Assembly: GCF_010882125.1 (NCBI RefSeq)
Contig: NZ_JAAGVZ010000007.1
Coordinates: 62,001 to 126,000 of the forward strand
Length of the DNA: 64,000 bases
Reading direction: 5' to 3'
Source of the DNA: Peribacillus alkalitolerans
Lineage (GTDB): Bacteria; Bacillota; Bacilli; Bacillales; DSM-1321
Below the pieces are notes generated by a model. It was not told the DNA's origin and did no database searches. It saw only the letters and a list, made by a program, of their open reading frames with translations. Position 1 is the first letter of the stretch, and each line of letters begins with the position of its first letter. Positions 8,313 through 16,872 of this stretch are shown one piece after another. The position numbers and the translations under genes are program-made.

Positions 8313-9611
8313 ATGAACAACAATGAAATTTATGTAAGTCTTGACATCGGTACATCCAATGTAAAAGTCATCATTGGAGAAATGGTCAATGACACTTTAA
8401 ATATCCTTGGCGTAGGGAATGTAAAATCTGAAGGATTACGTAAAGGTTCTATTGTAGACATCGATGAAACGGTTCATTCAATCCAAAAGGCTGTTGAACA
8501 AGCAGAGCGTATGGTTGGTATGGAAATTAGAAGAGTTGTCGTTGGAATCAGTGGCAACCATGTAATGCTTCATCCGTGCCATGGTGTTGTGGCAGTCTCT
8601 AGTGATAATAAGGAAATTACCGAACAGGACGTTGCACGTGTAAGGGATGCTGCTGAACTTATGACATTGCCTGCAGACAGAGAGATTATTGATGTCATTC
8701 CTGTTTATTATAAAGTGGACGAGCTGGATGAGATTAATGATCCAAGAGGAATGATTGGTGTTAGACTCGAGATGCGAGGCATAGTACTTACTGGATTACG
8801 TACCATTTTACATAATACCTTACGCTGTGTAGAGAAGGCAGGATTAGAAATTGCTGAAATAGCACTTCAACCAATGGCAGCCGGTTCCCTTGTCCTTTCA
8901 AAGGATGAAAAAGAACTCGGCGTTGCGATGATCGATATCGGTGGAGGCAGTACAACACTTGCTCTCTTCGAAGGTGGCCATTTAGCGGCAACCACTGTCA
9001 TACCAATTGGTGGAGATACAATTACAAAAGATTTATCCATCGTTCTTCGTTCAACGATGGAGAATGCCGAAAAGATAAAAATTAAACATGGACATGCTTT
9101 CTATGATGAAGCGTCTGAAGATGAAATGTTCAACGTTCCTATCATTGGCAGCGATCAAATGCAGCCTTGCAATCAATTAATGCTTTCTGAAATCATTGAA
9201 GCTAGGATGACCGAGATATTTGATCTAGTCCAAGACGAATTGTTGAAACATGGTTATCACGATTCTGTCCCTGGGGGATTCGTACTTACAGGTGGCGTAG
9301 TAAAAATGCCTGGAACTCTTGAATTGGCACAATACATCTTCCAAAATCGAGTTCGAACAGCAGAGCCAAATTACATAGGTGTTAGAGAATCTCAATACAC
9401 TACAGCAGTAGGGTTAATAAAACACGCTTGTAAAAAAGCTAGATTCCAAGGAATTTCTCTTAGTAACTCCTCGGTTGTTGCACCTCTGCCTGTGAAAAAC
9501 GAAAAACATCCAGTAAAACAATCAGAGCAGAATCAAGTAAAAGAAAAAACAGAAAAGAAATCAGGCGAACAAGGAAAACTCAAAAAATTAGTACGATATT
9601 TCTTTGAATAA
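8313..9611 (+). CDS. ftsA: Cell division protein FtsA
   Basis: Actin-fold ATPase that tethers FtsZ filaments to the membrane. 432 residues. Phosphate-1 motif VSLDIGTSNVKVII is near residue 7, phosphate-2 AMIDIGGGSTTLALF near residue 203, and the adenosine motif FVLTGGVVKMPG near residue 328. The last residues KLKKLVRYFFE form the expected amphipathic membrane-targeting helix, after a charged linker rich in Lys, Glu and Gln. The ATG at 8313 has GGGGAGGTG seven bases upstream; an earlier in-frame start at 8295 would lie before that ribosome binding site. FtsZ follows after 39 bases. Confidence 0.97.
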   Translation: MNNNEIYVSLDIGTSNVKVIIGEMVNDTLNILGVGNVKSEGLRKGSIVDIDETVHSIQKAVEQAERMVGMEIRRVVVGISGNHVMLHPCHGVVAVSSDNKEITEQDVARVRDAAELMTLPADREIIDVIPVYYKVDELDEINDPRGMIGVRLEMRGIVLTGLRTILHNTLRCVEKAGLEIAEIALQPMAAGSLVLSKDEKELGVAMIDIGGGSTTLALFEGGHLAATTVIPIGGDTITKDLSIVLRSTMENAEKIKIKHGHAFYDEASEDEMFNVPIIGSDQMQPCNQLMLSEIIEARMTEIFDLVQDELLKHGYHDSVPGGFVLTGGVVKMPGTLELAQYIFQNRVRTAEPNYIGVRESQYTTAVGLIKHACKKARFQGISLSNSSVVAPLPVKNEKHPVKQSEQNQVKEKTEKKSGEQGKLKKLVRYFFE

Positions 9612-9650
9612 CAACCATAAAGGAATTATGTATAAACTAGGAGGATTATT

Positions 9651-10802
9651 ATGTTAGAGTTCGATTCTAATTTAGACCAATTAGCTACCATAAAAGTTAT
9701 CGGGGTTGGCGGTGGAGGAAACAACGCAGTCAACCGAATGATTGAGCATGGTGTACAAGGTGTAGAATTTATTGCGGTGAATACGGATGCACAAGCATTG
9801 AATTTATCCAAAGCCGAAGTGAAAATGCAAATCGGTGGTAAACTTACTAGAGGGCTTGGTGCAGGGGCAAACCCTGAAGTTGGTAAAAAAGCTGCTGAAG
9901 AAAGTAAAGAACAAATTGAAGAAGCGCTTCGTGGAGCAGATATGGTATTCGTAACTGCTGGTATGGGTGGCGGAACTGGTACTGGAGCTGCTCCTGTCAT
10001 TGCCCAAATCGCAAGAGATCTTGGAGCATTGACTGTAGGTGTAGTTACACGACCTTTCACTTTCGAAGGTAGAAAACGTGCAACTCAAGCACAAGGCGGA
10101 ATTTCTTCCATGAAAGAATCAGTTGATACACTGATTGTCATACCAAATGACCGACTATTAGAAATTGTTGATAAAAGCACACCGATGCTTGAAGCGTTCC
10201 GTGAGGCTGATAACGTTCTACGTCAGGGTGTACAAGGTATCTCAGATTTGATTGCAGTACCTGGTTTGATCAACCTTGACTTTGCGGACGTTAAGACAAT
10301 CATGTCGAATAAAGGTTCTGCATTGATGGGTATTGGTGTAGCATCTGGAGAAAATCGTGCGGCTGAAGCTGCGAAGAAGGCTATTTCAAGTCCACTACTT
10401 GAGACGTCTATTGATGGGGCACAAGGTGTGTTAATGAACATCACTGGTGGAACAAACTTGAGCTTATTCGAAGTGCAAGAAGCAGCTGATATTGTTGCAA
10501 CCGCTTCAGACCAAGAAGTAAACATGATTTTCGGTTCTGTTATCAATGAATCATTGAAGGATGAAATCATTGTTACAGTAATCGCTACAGGTTTCAATGA
10601 AACGGAAGCTCCCCTTAGTAGACCGGTTCGTCCGAGCTTCGGTCAACAACAACAGCAGCAACGTACAGTTCAACCAACAACAACAACCGTAAAACGTGAA
10701 GTGAAAAGAGAAGAGCCTGTCGAAGTCCAACGCGGTGGAAACTCTGCAGATGATACTTTAGACATTCCTACTTTCCTTCGTAATAGAAATAGACGTAGAT
10801 AA
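9651..10802 (+). CDS. ftsZ: Cell division protein FtsZ
   Basis: Tubulin-like GTPase that forms the Z ring at midcell and at the polar sporulation septum. 383 residues. [18 protein letters not shown] is near residue 14, the tubulin signature [10 protein letters not shown] near residue 105, and the T7 loop [10 protein letters not shown] near residue 204. A Gln- and Thr-rich linker follows, and the conserved C-terminal peptide [17 protein letters not shown], which binds FtsA and SepF, closes the protein. AGGAGG lies six bases before the ATG. A terminator follows directly. Confidence 0.98.
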   Translation: MLEFDSNLDQLATIKVIGVGGGGNNAVNRMIEHGVQGVEFIAVNTDAQALNLSKAEVKMQIGGKLTRGLGAGANPEVGKKAAEESKEQIEEALRGADMVFVTAGMGGGTGTGAAPVIAQIARDLGALTVGVVTRPFTFEGRKRATQAQGGISSMKESVDTLIVIPNDRLLEIVDKSTPMLEAFREADNVLRQGVQGISDLIAVPGLINLDFADVKTIMSNKGSALMGIGVASGENRAAEAAKKAISSPLLETSIDGAQGVLMNITGGTNLSLFEVQEAADIVATASDQEVNMIFGSVINESLKDEIIVTVIATGFNETEAPLSRPVRPSFGQQQQQQRTVQPTTTTVKREVKREEPVEVQRGGNSADDTLDIPTFLRNRNRRR

Positions 10803-10806
10803 AATC

Positions 10807-10838
10807 AAAGAGGATGACCCATTGGGCATCCTCTTTTT
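10807..10838 (+). terminator. Rho-independent terminator after ftsZ
   Basis: Stem AAAGAGGATG / CATCCTCTTT with a T-run, five bases after the ftsZ stop. Confidence 0.88.
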
Positions 10839-10871
10839 AATATGAGTGGTAAAAAAATAACAATCTTTTAG

Positions 10872-11122
10872 AAAGGCTCTTTTCGCATAGATAGTCGTTT
10901 GTTTATATACTAAAAAATTTGTCCGTTGATTTCCGCTCCAGGACACTTGCTTTCCGCGGGGAGGGTGGGAGCCTCCTCGGCGTTACCGCCTGTGGGGTCT
11001 CCCACTTCCCTCTACTTCCCGCAGGAGTCAAGTGCCCTCCGCTTCAATCAACTCAGACTTTTACCATTAATTAACTAAAAATCAACAAAGTTTACGAAAA
11101 CAGCATTTAGAAAAGAGCCTTT
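10872..11122 (-). repeat. Family A repeat, copy A2 (short form, inverted), with terminal inverted repeats
   Basis: Read on the minus strand, this has the same core as the other A copies. Here both outer ends are intact: AAAGGCTCTTTTC at 10872-10884 and its exact inverse GAAAAGAGCCTTT at 11110-11122. The unit is 251 bases with 13-base terminal inverted repeats and no coding capacity, so it looks like a miniature inverted-repeat element. The right-hand terminal repeat encodes the last four codons of the adjacent acetyltransferase gene, with its stop codon (11107-11109) just inside. Confidence 0.8.
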
Positions 11123-11703
11123 TGATATTTATATTTTTCCCTCTTAAACTCTCCTTTAAGAATAGAACATACAGCGGCATCACAAAAACGTCCTTTTTCA
11201 AATGCAGACTTCCGTAAGGTACCTTCATATATAAATCCAGCCTTCTCCAAACTACCTTTAGAAGCGATATTTTCAGGATCATAATATGCCTCAATCCTGA
11301 ATAAGCCCATTTCATCAAATCCGTATTGTAACACCTTTTCCAAAACCTCTGTAATCACTCCTCTGCGCCAATATGCAGGAGTAACTTCATACCCAATTTC
11401 AGCTTTAAAATGTTCCTTTGACCAGTTGTGATATCCACAACTTCCAATTAGTTGGTTGCTTTCTTTTAAAGCAATTCCCCACCTATATCCTTGATGATCC
11501 TCAAAGCGTTTGTCCCAACGTTTAATCAATTCAATGGCTTGTTCAATGTTTGTAAATGATTCTAAATCATAATATTTGGTTACTTCATCTTTAGAAAAAT
11601 ACTCAAAGATTTCCTGTGCATCACTTTCCTCTATTTTACGTAGTATAAATCTCTCTGTATGTAAAACGGGAAAATTGATTTTTTTAGTTGTAGAAATATT
11701 CAT
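11107..11703 (-). CDS. GNAT-family N-acetyltransferase, RimJ/RimL type
   Basis: 198-residue acetyl-CoA-dependent acetyltransferase. The N-terminal LHTERFILRKIEESDA and the acetyl-CoA-binding loop PAYWRRGVITEVLEKVLQY near residue 132 place it with the RimJ/RimL proteins. The NIASKGSLEKAGFIYEGTLR region is typical of that group. The substrate is unknown; a ribosomal-protein or small-molecule amine are both possible. Start ATG with AAAGGAT upstream. It is the only gene between ftsZ and spoIIGA, is on the opposite strand, and lies between repeat copies A2 and A3. Its last residues KALF and stop come from the A2 terminal repeat, so the original C terminus was probably altered by insertion. Confidence 0.85.
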   Translation of the reverse strand: MNISTTKKINFPVLHTERFILRKIEESDAQEIFEYFSKDEVTKYYDLESFTNIEQAIELIKRWDKRFEDHQGYRWGIALKESNQLIGSCGYHNWSKEHFKAEIGYEVTPAYWRRGVITEVLEKVLQYGFDEMGLFRIEAYYDPENIASKGSLEKAGFIYEGTLRKSAFEKGRFCDAAVCSILKGEFKREKYKYQKALF

Positions 11704-11780
11704 AAGTCTATCCTTTCAAATTTTTAATATCTATTTAAATATTCCATAGTATCTCTAATTATCCTTTTCACTGAAATAAT

Positions 11781-12066
11781 AAAGGCTCTTTTCTAAAAGG
11801 TTGATGTTTTTTTATTGGTTTTGTTAAAGGAAACGATTAATAACCAGTGGAAGGTGCGAGATCCTCTTAAATGCATTCGCATTTCCTTCGTACGGTGTTT
11901 ATCTGAGGATGCTTATTCAATGTCCTGCGGGATGCAGCTGGACAGGTGAGATTCCACAGGCGTAAATTGCCGAGGAGGCTCACAGCCCGCCCCTCGGAAA
12001 GTGAGCATCCTCTCTCTGCAATCAACCACGCTATTGTAAAATAGCAACAAAGTTTACGAAAACAGC
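11781..12066 (+). repeat. Family A repeat, copy A3 (long, diverged form)
   Basis: It starts with the terminal repeat AAAGGCTCTTTTC (11781-11793). The core contains the about 60-base module also seen in A1, then CACAGGCG and CCGAGGAGGCTC, and ends with CTCTCTGCAATCAACC (12011-12026). A 22-base stretch at 12045-12066 is identical to 11083-11104 in A2. The right terminal repeat seems lost. It fills most of the gap between the acetyltransferase and the spoIIG promoter. Confidence 0.75.
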
Positions 12067-12123
12067 AAAACTAAAAATGAATGACTAAATAAAGCATAGA
12101 TTTGGGTATGTAAAGCGAAAAAA

Positions 12124-12132
12124 TTTGACAAA
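12124..12132 (-). promoter_or_regulatory. Spo0A box upstream of spoIIGA
   Basis: TTTGACAAA is the inverse of TTTGTCAAA and fits the 0A box TTTGTCRAA. It lies about 90 bases upstream of the expected transcription start, close to where Spo0A~P binds at the B. subtilis spoIIG promoter. Confidence 0.6.
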
Positions 12133-12177
12133 TAACGTGAAAAAAACTGAAAAATTCTGAGGGAATCGTTACAAATA

Positions 12178-12211
12178 GTGACACACTTCCCGATGAAGGG
12201 TGCGCTATACT
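12178..12211 (+). promoter_or_regulatory. spoIIG operon promoter with 22-base spacer
   Basis: GTGACA (12178-12183) and TATACT (12206-12211) are separated by 22 bases. The B. subtilis spoIIG promoter has the same unusual 22-base spacing and the same -10, and needs Spo0A~P to be used by SigA polymerase. The agreement in spacing and -10 sequence supports the call. Confidence 0.78.
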
Positions 12212-12254
12212 TTTTTGTAACAGTAGGAGGAGCGAAGGGAGGATTTTCACTCTA

Positions 12255-13175
12255 TTGTATGTAGATTTAATTTGGACATTGAATGTATTGTTTGATTGTC
12301 TTCTTCTCTATTGGACTTCAATCCTTCTGAAAAAACCAATTAAGAAAACCAGGATACTTATAGGAGGCCTTTTAGGGTCTATCATCATCGTATTGATGTT
12401 TAGTCCTTATTATGCCTTAGCGAATTCAGTCCTAATAAAAATACTCTTCTCAATTCTGATGATTATCGTAACATTTGGATTTACTAGAATTAAAACCCTT
12501 GCAAAACAATTGATGATGTTTTATATGGTTACATTCCTTTCAGGAGGTATTCTGTTAGGAGTCCATTTCTTATTCCAATATGAATTGAATGTTTCACATG
12601 CGACGATGTTATATGGTCCCAAAACTTTTGGAGACCCAATTAGTTGGATGTTTGTATGTATAGGCTTTCCTATCGGCTGGCATTTTTCCAAAAAGAATCT
12701 AGAGAACCTTGAAATGACATCAATAGTCTATGATCAGATGGTCAAAGTCATCGTAAAGATAAAAGATTATGAAAGTGAATGGATGGGGCTCATCGACAGT
12801 GGAAATCAATTATACGATCCTATTTCAGGGTCACCCGTTATGATTATCTCGATTGGTAACGCGATGGACGCACTTCCAATCCCATTGAAAACCCTTATGG
12901 ACCGTCAAGAAGAAATTTTGTCAGAAGGAAAATTCATCGAAACGGATTGGTCGGAAAGAATACGGCTGATTCCTTGTAAAGTGGTTGGAAATGACCATGG
13001 AATGCTCCTGGGATTACGACCCGATTGGATAAAAATTGTTAAAGGAGAAAATCTTTATACAGTTCGAAAAGGATTAATATCCTTTACTTTCCAACAACTC
13101 TCATCTGACCGATCATATGATGCCATCGTGCATCCCCATATGCTAACAGGTGTATCGGAAAAATCAGCTTCATAA
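12255..13175 (+). CDS. spoIIGA: Sporulation sigma-E factor-processing peptidase SpoIIGA
   Basis: Membrane-embedded aspartic protease that removes the pro-sequence of SigE at the sporulation septum after a SpoIIR signal from the forespore. 306 residues (B. subtilis 309). The N-terminal half has about five hydrophobic segments (residues 3-150). The C-terminal protease domain has the active-site motif GLIDSGNQLYDP near residue 179, followed by MRLIPC-type and DAIIHP-type segments. Start is TTG at 12255 with AGGGAGGATTTT upstream; no in-frame ATG is available and homologues begin with a short (K)IYLD-like sequence. It is co-transcribed with sigE, 60 bases downstream. Confidence 0.93.
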   Translation: MYVDLIWTLNVLFDCLLLYWTSILLKKPIKKTRILIGGLLGSIIIVLMFSPYYALANSVLIKILFSILMIIVTFGFTRIKTLAKQLMMFYMVTFLSGGILLGVHFLFQYELNVSHATMLYGPKTFGDPISWMFVCIGFPIGWHFSKKNLENLEMTSIVYDQMVKVIVKIKDYESEWMGLIDSGNQLYDPISGSPVMIISIGNAMDALPIPLKTLMDRQEEILSEGKFIETDWSERIRLIPCKVVGNDHGMLLGLRPDWIKIVKGENLYTVRKGLISFTFQQLSSDRSYDAIVHPHMLTGVSEKSAS

Positions 13176-13235
13176 ACAAAAAATGCTTTAGTAATCTATA
13201 CTCTCTTTTTTTAGAATTAGAAGGAGGAACATACC

Positions 13236-13955
13236 ATGAAAAAAATTATTTTCAAGATAAAGTTTTATTGGAATAAGCTCCTACTCAAAATGGGATTAAA
13301 GACGGACGAAGTATTCTATATTGGTGGGAGTGAGGCTTTACCACCTCCTTTGAGCAAGGAAGAAGAAGAAATCTTAATCAATAAGCTTCCTAAAGGTGAT
13401 GAAACCGCAAGAACCATGCTTATTGAGCGGAATTTAAGATTAGTAGTTTACATAGCAAGGAAGTTCGAAAATACAGGTATCAATATTGAAGATTTAATAA
13501 GTATTGGAACAATCGGACTTATTAAAGCTGTTAATACATTCAATCCTGAGAAAAAAATAAAATTGGCGACTTATGCTTCCAGATGTATAGAAAACGAAAT
13601 ATTGATGTATTTAAGAAGGAACAATAAAATTCGTTCAGAAGTATCCTTTGATGAGCCATTAAATATTGATTGGGATGGGAATGAACTTTTACTATCAGAT
13701 GTGCTAGGTACAGAGGAAGATATTATCACTAAAGACTTAGAGGCGAATGTAGATAAAAAATTACTGACAAAAGCATTGCATCAGCTAAGTGATCGTGAAA
13801 AACAAATTATGGAACTTCGTTTTGGATTGATAGGCGGGGAAGAAAAAACCCAAAAGGATGTTGCGGATATGCTCGGGATTTCCCAGTCATATATTTCGCG
13901 TCTTGAAAAAAGAATTATAAAACGTCTTCGAAAAGAATTTAATAAAATGGTGTAA
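13236..13955 (+). CDS. sigE: RNA polymerase sporulation sigma factor SigE (pro-form)
   Basis: Early mother-cell sigma factor, 239 residues, same length as in B. subtilis. The first 28 or so residues are the amphipathic pro-sequence (basic, Leu-rich) that keeps it inactive on the membrane until SpoIIGA cuts near [11 protein letters not shown]. Region 2 follows with [18 protein letters not shown], then [19 protein letters not shown]. Region 4 has the helix-turn-helix [20 protein letters not shown]. The sequence is almost the same as B. subtilis SigE from memory. AGAAGGAGG precedes the ATG by about ten bases. Confidence 0.98.
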   Translation: MKKIIFKIKFYWNKLLLKMGLKTDEVFYIGGSEALPPPLSKEEEEILINKLPKGDETARTMLIERNLRLVVYIARKFENTGINIEDLISIGTIGLIKAVNTFNPEKKIKLATYASRCIENEILMYLRRNNKIRSEVSFDEPLNIDWDGNELLLSDVLGTEEDIITKDLEANVDKKLLTKALHQLSDREKQIMELRFGLIGGEEKTQKDVADMLGISQSYISRLEKRIIKRLRKEFNKMV

Positions 13956-14039
13956 AAAATTTTTCTAAGAAAGTAATTGATAAATAAGGATTTCTTCTTC
14001 CATACATTCACATTCAGGTGTCATGTAATGGAAGGATGT

Positions 14040-14068
14040 GCATATTTTTCCCTCCGCAGGAGATACTG
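14040..14068 (+). promoter_or_regulatory. Candidate SigF-type promoter of sigG
   Basis: GCATA (14040-14044) and GGAGATACTG (14059-14068) resemble forespore SigF elements (-35 GYWTA, -10 GGNRANANTW), with a 14-base gap. Transcription would start about 30 bases before the TTG of sigG. In B. subtilis, sigG is first read by SigF and then by SigG itself. Confidence 0.5.
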
Positions 14069-14097
14069 TATTTTGTACAGCAGCCCTGTAAGGAGGG
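14066..14097 (+). promoter_or_regulatory. Hairpin-forming leader next to the sigG ribosome binding site
   Basis: CTGTA (14066-14070), TACAG (14076-14080) and CTGTA (14086-14090) allow two alternative small hairpins. The second ends immediately before the AAGGAGGG ribosome binding site (14090-14097). CCCTCC at 14050-14055 could also pair with GGAGGG, if it is transcribed. Such a leader may damp translation of sigG. Confidence 0.45.
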
Positions 14098-14104
14098 AAT
14101 AATT

Positions 14105-14884
14105 TTGTCTCGTAATAAAGTAGAAATCTGCGGTGTGGATACTTCAAAGTTGCCAGTCCTCAAAAATGAGGAGATGAGAAAGTTATTCAAGGAAATGCAG
14201 GAGGGTGACATTTCTGCAAGAGAAAAGCTTGTTAATGGGAATTTAAGACTTGTCTTAAGCGTCATCCAACGCTTTAATAACCGAGGAGAGTTTGTAGATG
14301 ATCTATTTCAAGTAGGCTGTATAGGTCTAATGAAAAGTATAGATAATTTTGATCTCAGTCAGAATGTAAAATTTTCTACGTATGCTGTACCAATGATTAT
14401 TGGAGAAATAAGAAGATATCTACGTGATAATAATCCAATTAGAGTATCTCGTTCTCTAAGGGATATTGCTTATAAGGCCCTTCAGGTGAAGGAAAAACTT
14501 ATGAGCGAAACCTCCAGAGAGCCTACAGCTGAAGAAATTGCAAAAGTTCTTGAAGTCACTCATGAAGAAATTGTCTTTGCTTTGGATGCTATACAAGATC
14601 CTGTATCGCTATTTGAACCCATTTATAATGATGGTGGTGACCCAATCTATGTGATGGATCAACTAAGTGATGAAAAAAATAAAGACAGTTATTGGATTGA
14701 TGAAATAGCTCTTAAAGAAGGTATGCGTAGATTGAATGAACGTGAGAAACTTATCATACGGAAACGATTCTTCCAAGGAAAAACTCAAATGGAAGTCGCT
14801 GACGAGATTGGAATATCTCAAGCTCAAGTATCCCGATTAGAAAAAGCAGCTATTAAACAAATGAATAAGAATATACAACAATAA
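14105..14884 (+). CDS. sigG: RNA polymerase sporulation sigma factor SigG
   Basis: Late forespore sigma factor, 259 residues. The N terminus SRNKVEICGVDTSKLPVLKN is the diagnostic SigG sequence, so the start is TTG 14105 with AAGGAGGG seven bases upstream. The frame is open to 14018 without support. Region 2 has NLRLVLSVIQRFNNRGEFVD and DLFQVGCIGLMKSIDNFDLS. Region 3 has PTAEEIAKVLEV, and region 4 has TQMEVADEIGISQAQVSRLE. It controls late forespore genes after engulfment. It lies 149 bases after sigE and ends with its own terminator. In B. subtilis, ylmA follows; it is missing here. Confidence 0.97.
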   Translation: MSRNKVEICGVDTSKLPVLKNEEMRKLFKEMQEGDISAREKLVNGNLRLVLSVIQRFNNRGEFVDDLFQVGCIGLMKSIDNFDLSQNVKFSTYAVPMIIGEIRRYLRDNNPIRVSRSLRDIAYKALQVKEKLMSETSREPTAEEIAKVLEVTHEEIVFALDAIQDPVSLFEPIYNDGGDPIYVMDQLSDEKNKDSYWIDEIALKEGMRRLNEREKLIIRKRFFQGKTQMEVADEIGISQAQVSRLEKAAIKQMNKNIQQ

Positions 14885-14890
14885 TATTTT

Positions 14891-14925
14891 AGGCCGAACC
14901 ACTTAACTGAGGTTTGGCCTTTTAA
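14891..14925 (+). terminator. Rho-independent terminator after sigG
   Basis: Stem AGGCCGAACC / GGTTTGGCCT followed by TTTT, six bases after the sigG stop. Confidence 0.85.
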
Positions 14926-15014
14926 TGTTTTATTTCATTCTCCATAATAACTAGCCTCACATGATACGTATGAATGAAGCATATATTGAAAAAAAGGTGT
15001 TGGGGTGATGTAAA

Positions 15015-15275
15015 GTGGTAAGAATCTCGGAATTCCAAGTGAAAGACATCGTTAATATTGGTGATGGAAAGAGATTAGGGACCATAGTTGACCTAGATAT
15101 CGATGCGGCAACTGGAAAAATAGCTGCAATCATTGTCTCGGGCTCAGGAAAATTATTAGGTTTGTTTGCTAGGGAAGAAGATATGGTCATTCCGTGGAAT
15201 AAAATAAAAAAGATCGGGACTGATGTTGTACTAGTTGAATATACTGGGAATTACACTTCCGTGCCAAAAGAATAG
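15015..15275 (+). CDS. ylmC: PRC-barrel protein, YlmC/YmxH family
   Basis: 86-residue soluble PRC-barrel protein of the YlmC/YmxH family, conserved in spore formers. Sequence landmarks are SEFQVKDIVNIGDGKRLGTI at the N terminus, ATGKIAAIIVSG in the middle, and EEDMVIPWNKIKKIGTDVVL near residue 55. Its function is not established; a sporulation link is suggested by its occurrence. Start is GTG at 15015 with a GGGGTGATG-type upstream element. It precedes the ylmD-ylmE-sepF group. Confidence 0.88.
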   Translation: MVRISEFQVKDIVNIGDGKRLGTIVDLDIDAATGKIAAIIVSGSGKLLGLFAREEDMVIPWNKIKKIGTDVVLVEYTGNYTSVPKE

Positions 15276-15352
15276 GAATTATACCTGTCGGTCGAATTGT
15301 ATTAGGAAAATATGGTACACTGTGGGAAAGCTAACAGTAAAGGGTCGATAGA

Positions 15353-16177
15353 ATGTCTGATATATTCTCTCCGTTTACCGAACGGATATTAATGATTAAT
15401 AAGTGGACTAGTCAATATGAAGGGCTTGTGGCTGGATTTACCACTAAAAATGGCGGCGTAAGTCTTGAAGAGTTTTCAACGTTAAATACAGGATTTCATG
15501 TGAAGGATAATAATCATGCAGTAATTCGAAATAGGGAACTTATAGCAAAAGATGTAGCATTCCCTACTTCTTCATGGGTTGGATGCGAACAAACGCATGA
15601 AGTGAACATTTTAAAAATCGAAAACCATCATAAAAATAGAGGTGCCCTTGACTATGAAAGTGCCTTAAAGGGCATTGATGGTATATATACAAAAGAGTCA
15701 GGAATATTATTGACACTATGCTATGCAGACTGTGTGCCACTCTATTTTTTAGCCCCTCAGCATAAAATGATAGGCATCGCACACGCAGGATGGAAAGGGA
15801 CTGTTGGTGGCATTGCTGAAAACATGGTTGAATGTTTTAAAAAAGAAGGGATAGCGCCATCTGACATTACGGTTGTAATTGGCCCCTCTATTTGTGGAGA
15901 TTGCTATGTAGTAGATGACAAAGTCTTACAATATGTGCAAAATAAAGTGGAAGATGAAGTCGAAAAACCATATAATCAAATTAGTGAAGGTCAATATAAG
16001 CTTGACTTAAGACTACTGAATGCTCAAATTTTAAGAAAAGCGAATGTGAGAATTATTGAAGTGACCAGCCTTTGCACAAGTTGCCATGAAAATCTTTTTT
16101 TCTCTCACCGGAGAGATAAAGGGAAAACAGGCAGGTTAATGAGTTTTATTGGCTGGAAGGAGGACTCGTCGTCTTGA
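15353..16177 (+). CDS. ylmD: Multicopper polyphenol oxidase/PgeF-family protein YlmD
   Basis: 274-residue protein of the YlmD/YfiH (PgeF) family, reported in some members as a zinc-dependent purine nucleoside phosphorylase/adenosine deaminase and in others as a peptidoglycan-editing factor. Visible motifs are VAGFTTKNGGVS (residues 25-36), CEQTHEVNI with a metal-binding His, CYADCVPLYFLAP near residue 123, and AHAGWKGTVGGIAENMV near residue 143. IGPSICGDCY and CTSCHENLFFSHRRDKGKTG complete the metal site. The stop overlaps the start of ylmE, so the two are translationally coupled. Confidence 0.92.
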   Translation: MSDIFSPFTERILMINKWTSQYEGLVAGFTTKNGGVSLEEFSTLNTGFHVKDNNHAVIRNRELIAKDVAFPTSSWVGCEQTHEVNILKIENHHKNRGALDYESALKGIDGIYTKESGILLTLCYADCVPLYFLAPQHKMIGIAHAGWKGTVGGIAENMVECFKKEGIAPSDITVVIGPSICGDCYVVDDKVLQYVQNKVEDEVEKPYNQISEGQYKLDLRLLNAQILRKANVRIIEVTSLCTSCHENLFFSHRRDKGKTGRLMSFIGWKEDSSS

Positions 16178-16857
16178 AAGTGTCAGACAACCTAGTACAT
16201 ATACAAAAGAGAATTGACAAAGTTTGCAATAAAATCGGCAGGAATTCAAATGAAGTAAAGATCATTGCAGTCACTAAATATGTTTCGATTGAGAGAGCTG
16301 CAGAAGCCATTGAGGCTGGTATCAATCATCTAGGTGAAAACAGGGATGATGGGTTAGTTTCCAAATATGAGACCTTAGGCAATAAATCTGTCTGGCATTT
16401 TATTGGGTCATTACAGACAAGGAAAGTAAAGAATATCATAGATATTGCGGATTATATCCACTCACTTGATAGAATTTCATTAGCCGATGAAATCCAGAAA
16501 AGAGCATCTCAGATAATGAAATGTCTGATTCAAGTGAATGTAGTAGGTGAGGAATCCAAGCATGGGTTATCACCTGAGGAAGCTTTAATGTTTGTACAGG
16601 CTTTACGTGAAAAAAATTACGATAAAATAGAGATTGCTGGATTAATGACTATGGCACCTTATACTGATGATGTGTCATTGATAAGGAAATGTTTTAAAGG
16701 GTTAAAGGATTTACAGCAACAAATTCAGGAAATGGATATTCCCTCGATGCCCTGCACAGAGCTTTCCATGGGAATGTCCAATGATTATGAAATAGCCATT
16801 GAAGAAGGTGCCACGATGATCCGTATTGGAACAGCACTCGTGGGAAATGAATCTTAA
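16174..16857 (+). CDS. ylmE: PLP homeostasis protein YlmE (YggS family)
   Basis: 227-residue alanine racemase-like TIM-barrel protein that binds pyridoxal phosphate and helps control its free level. KIIAVTKYVS near residue 30 contains the PLP lysine. NHLGENRDDGLVSK, WHFIGSLQTRKVK and GLMTMAP are family landmarks, and the C-terminal SMGMSNDYEIAIEEGATMIRIGTAL is the phosphate-binding region. Start is TTG at 16174, ten bases after AAGGAGG and overlapping the ylmD stop. It sits with sepF and ylmG as in most Firmicutes. Confidence 0.93.
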   Translation: MKVSDNLVHIQKRIDKVCNKIGRNSNEVKIIAVTKYVSIERAAEAIEAGINHLGENRDDGLVSKYETLGNKSVWHFIGSLQTRKVKNIIDIADYIHSLDRISLADEIQKRASQIMKCLIQVNVVGEESKHGLSPEEALMFVQALREKNYDKIEIAGLMTMAPYTDDVSLIRKCFKGLKDLQQQIQEMDIPSMPCTELSMGMSNDYEIAIEEGATMIRIGTALVGNES

Positions 16858-16872
16858 GGAGGTAGCCAAGCC

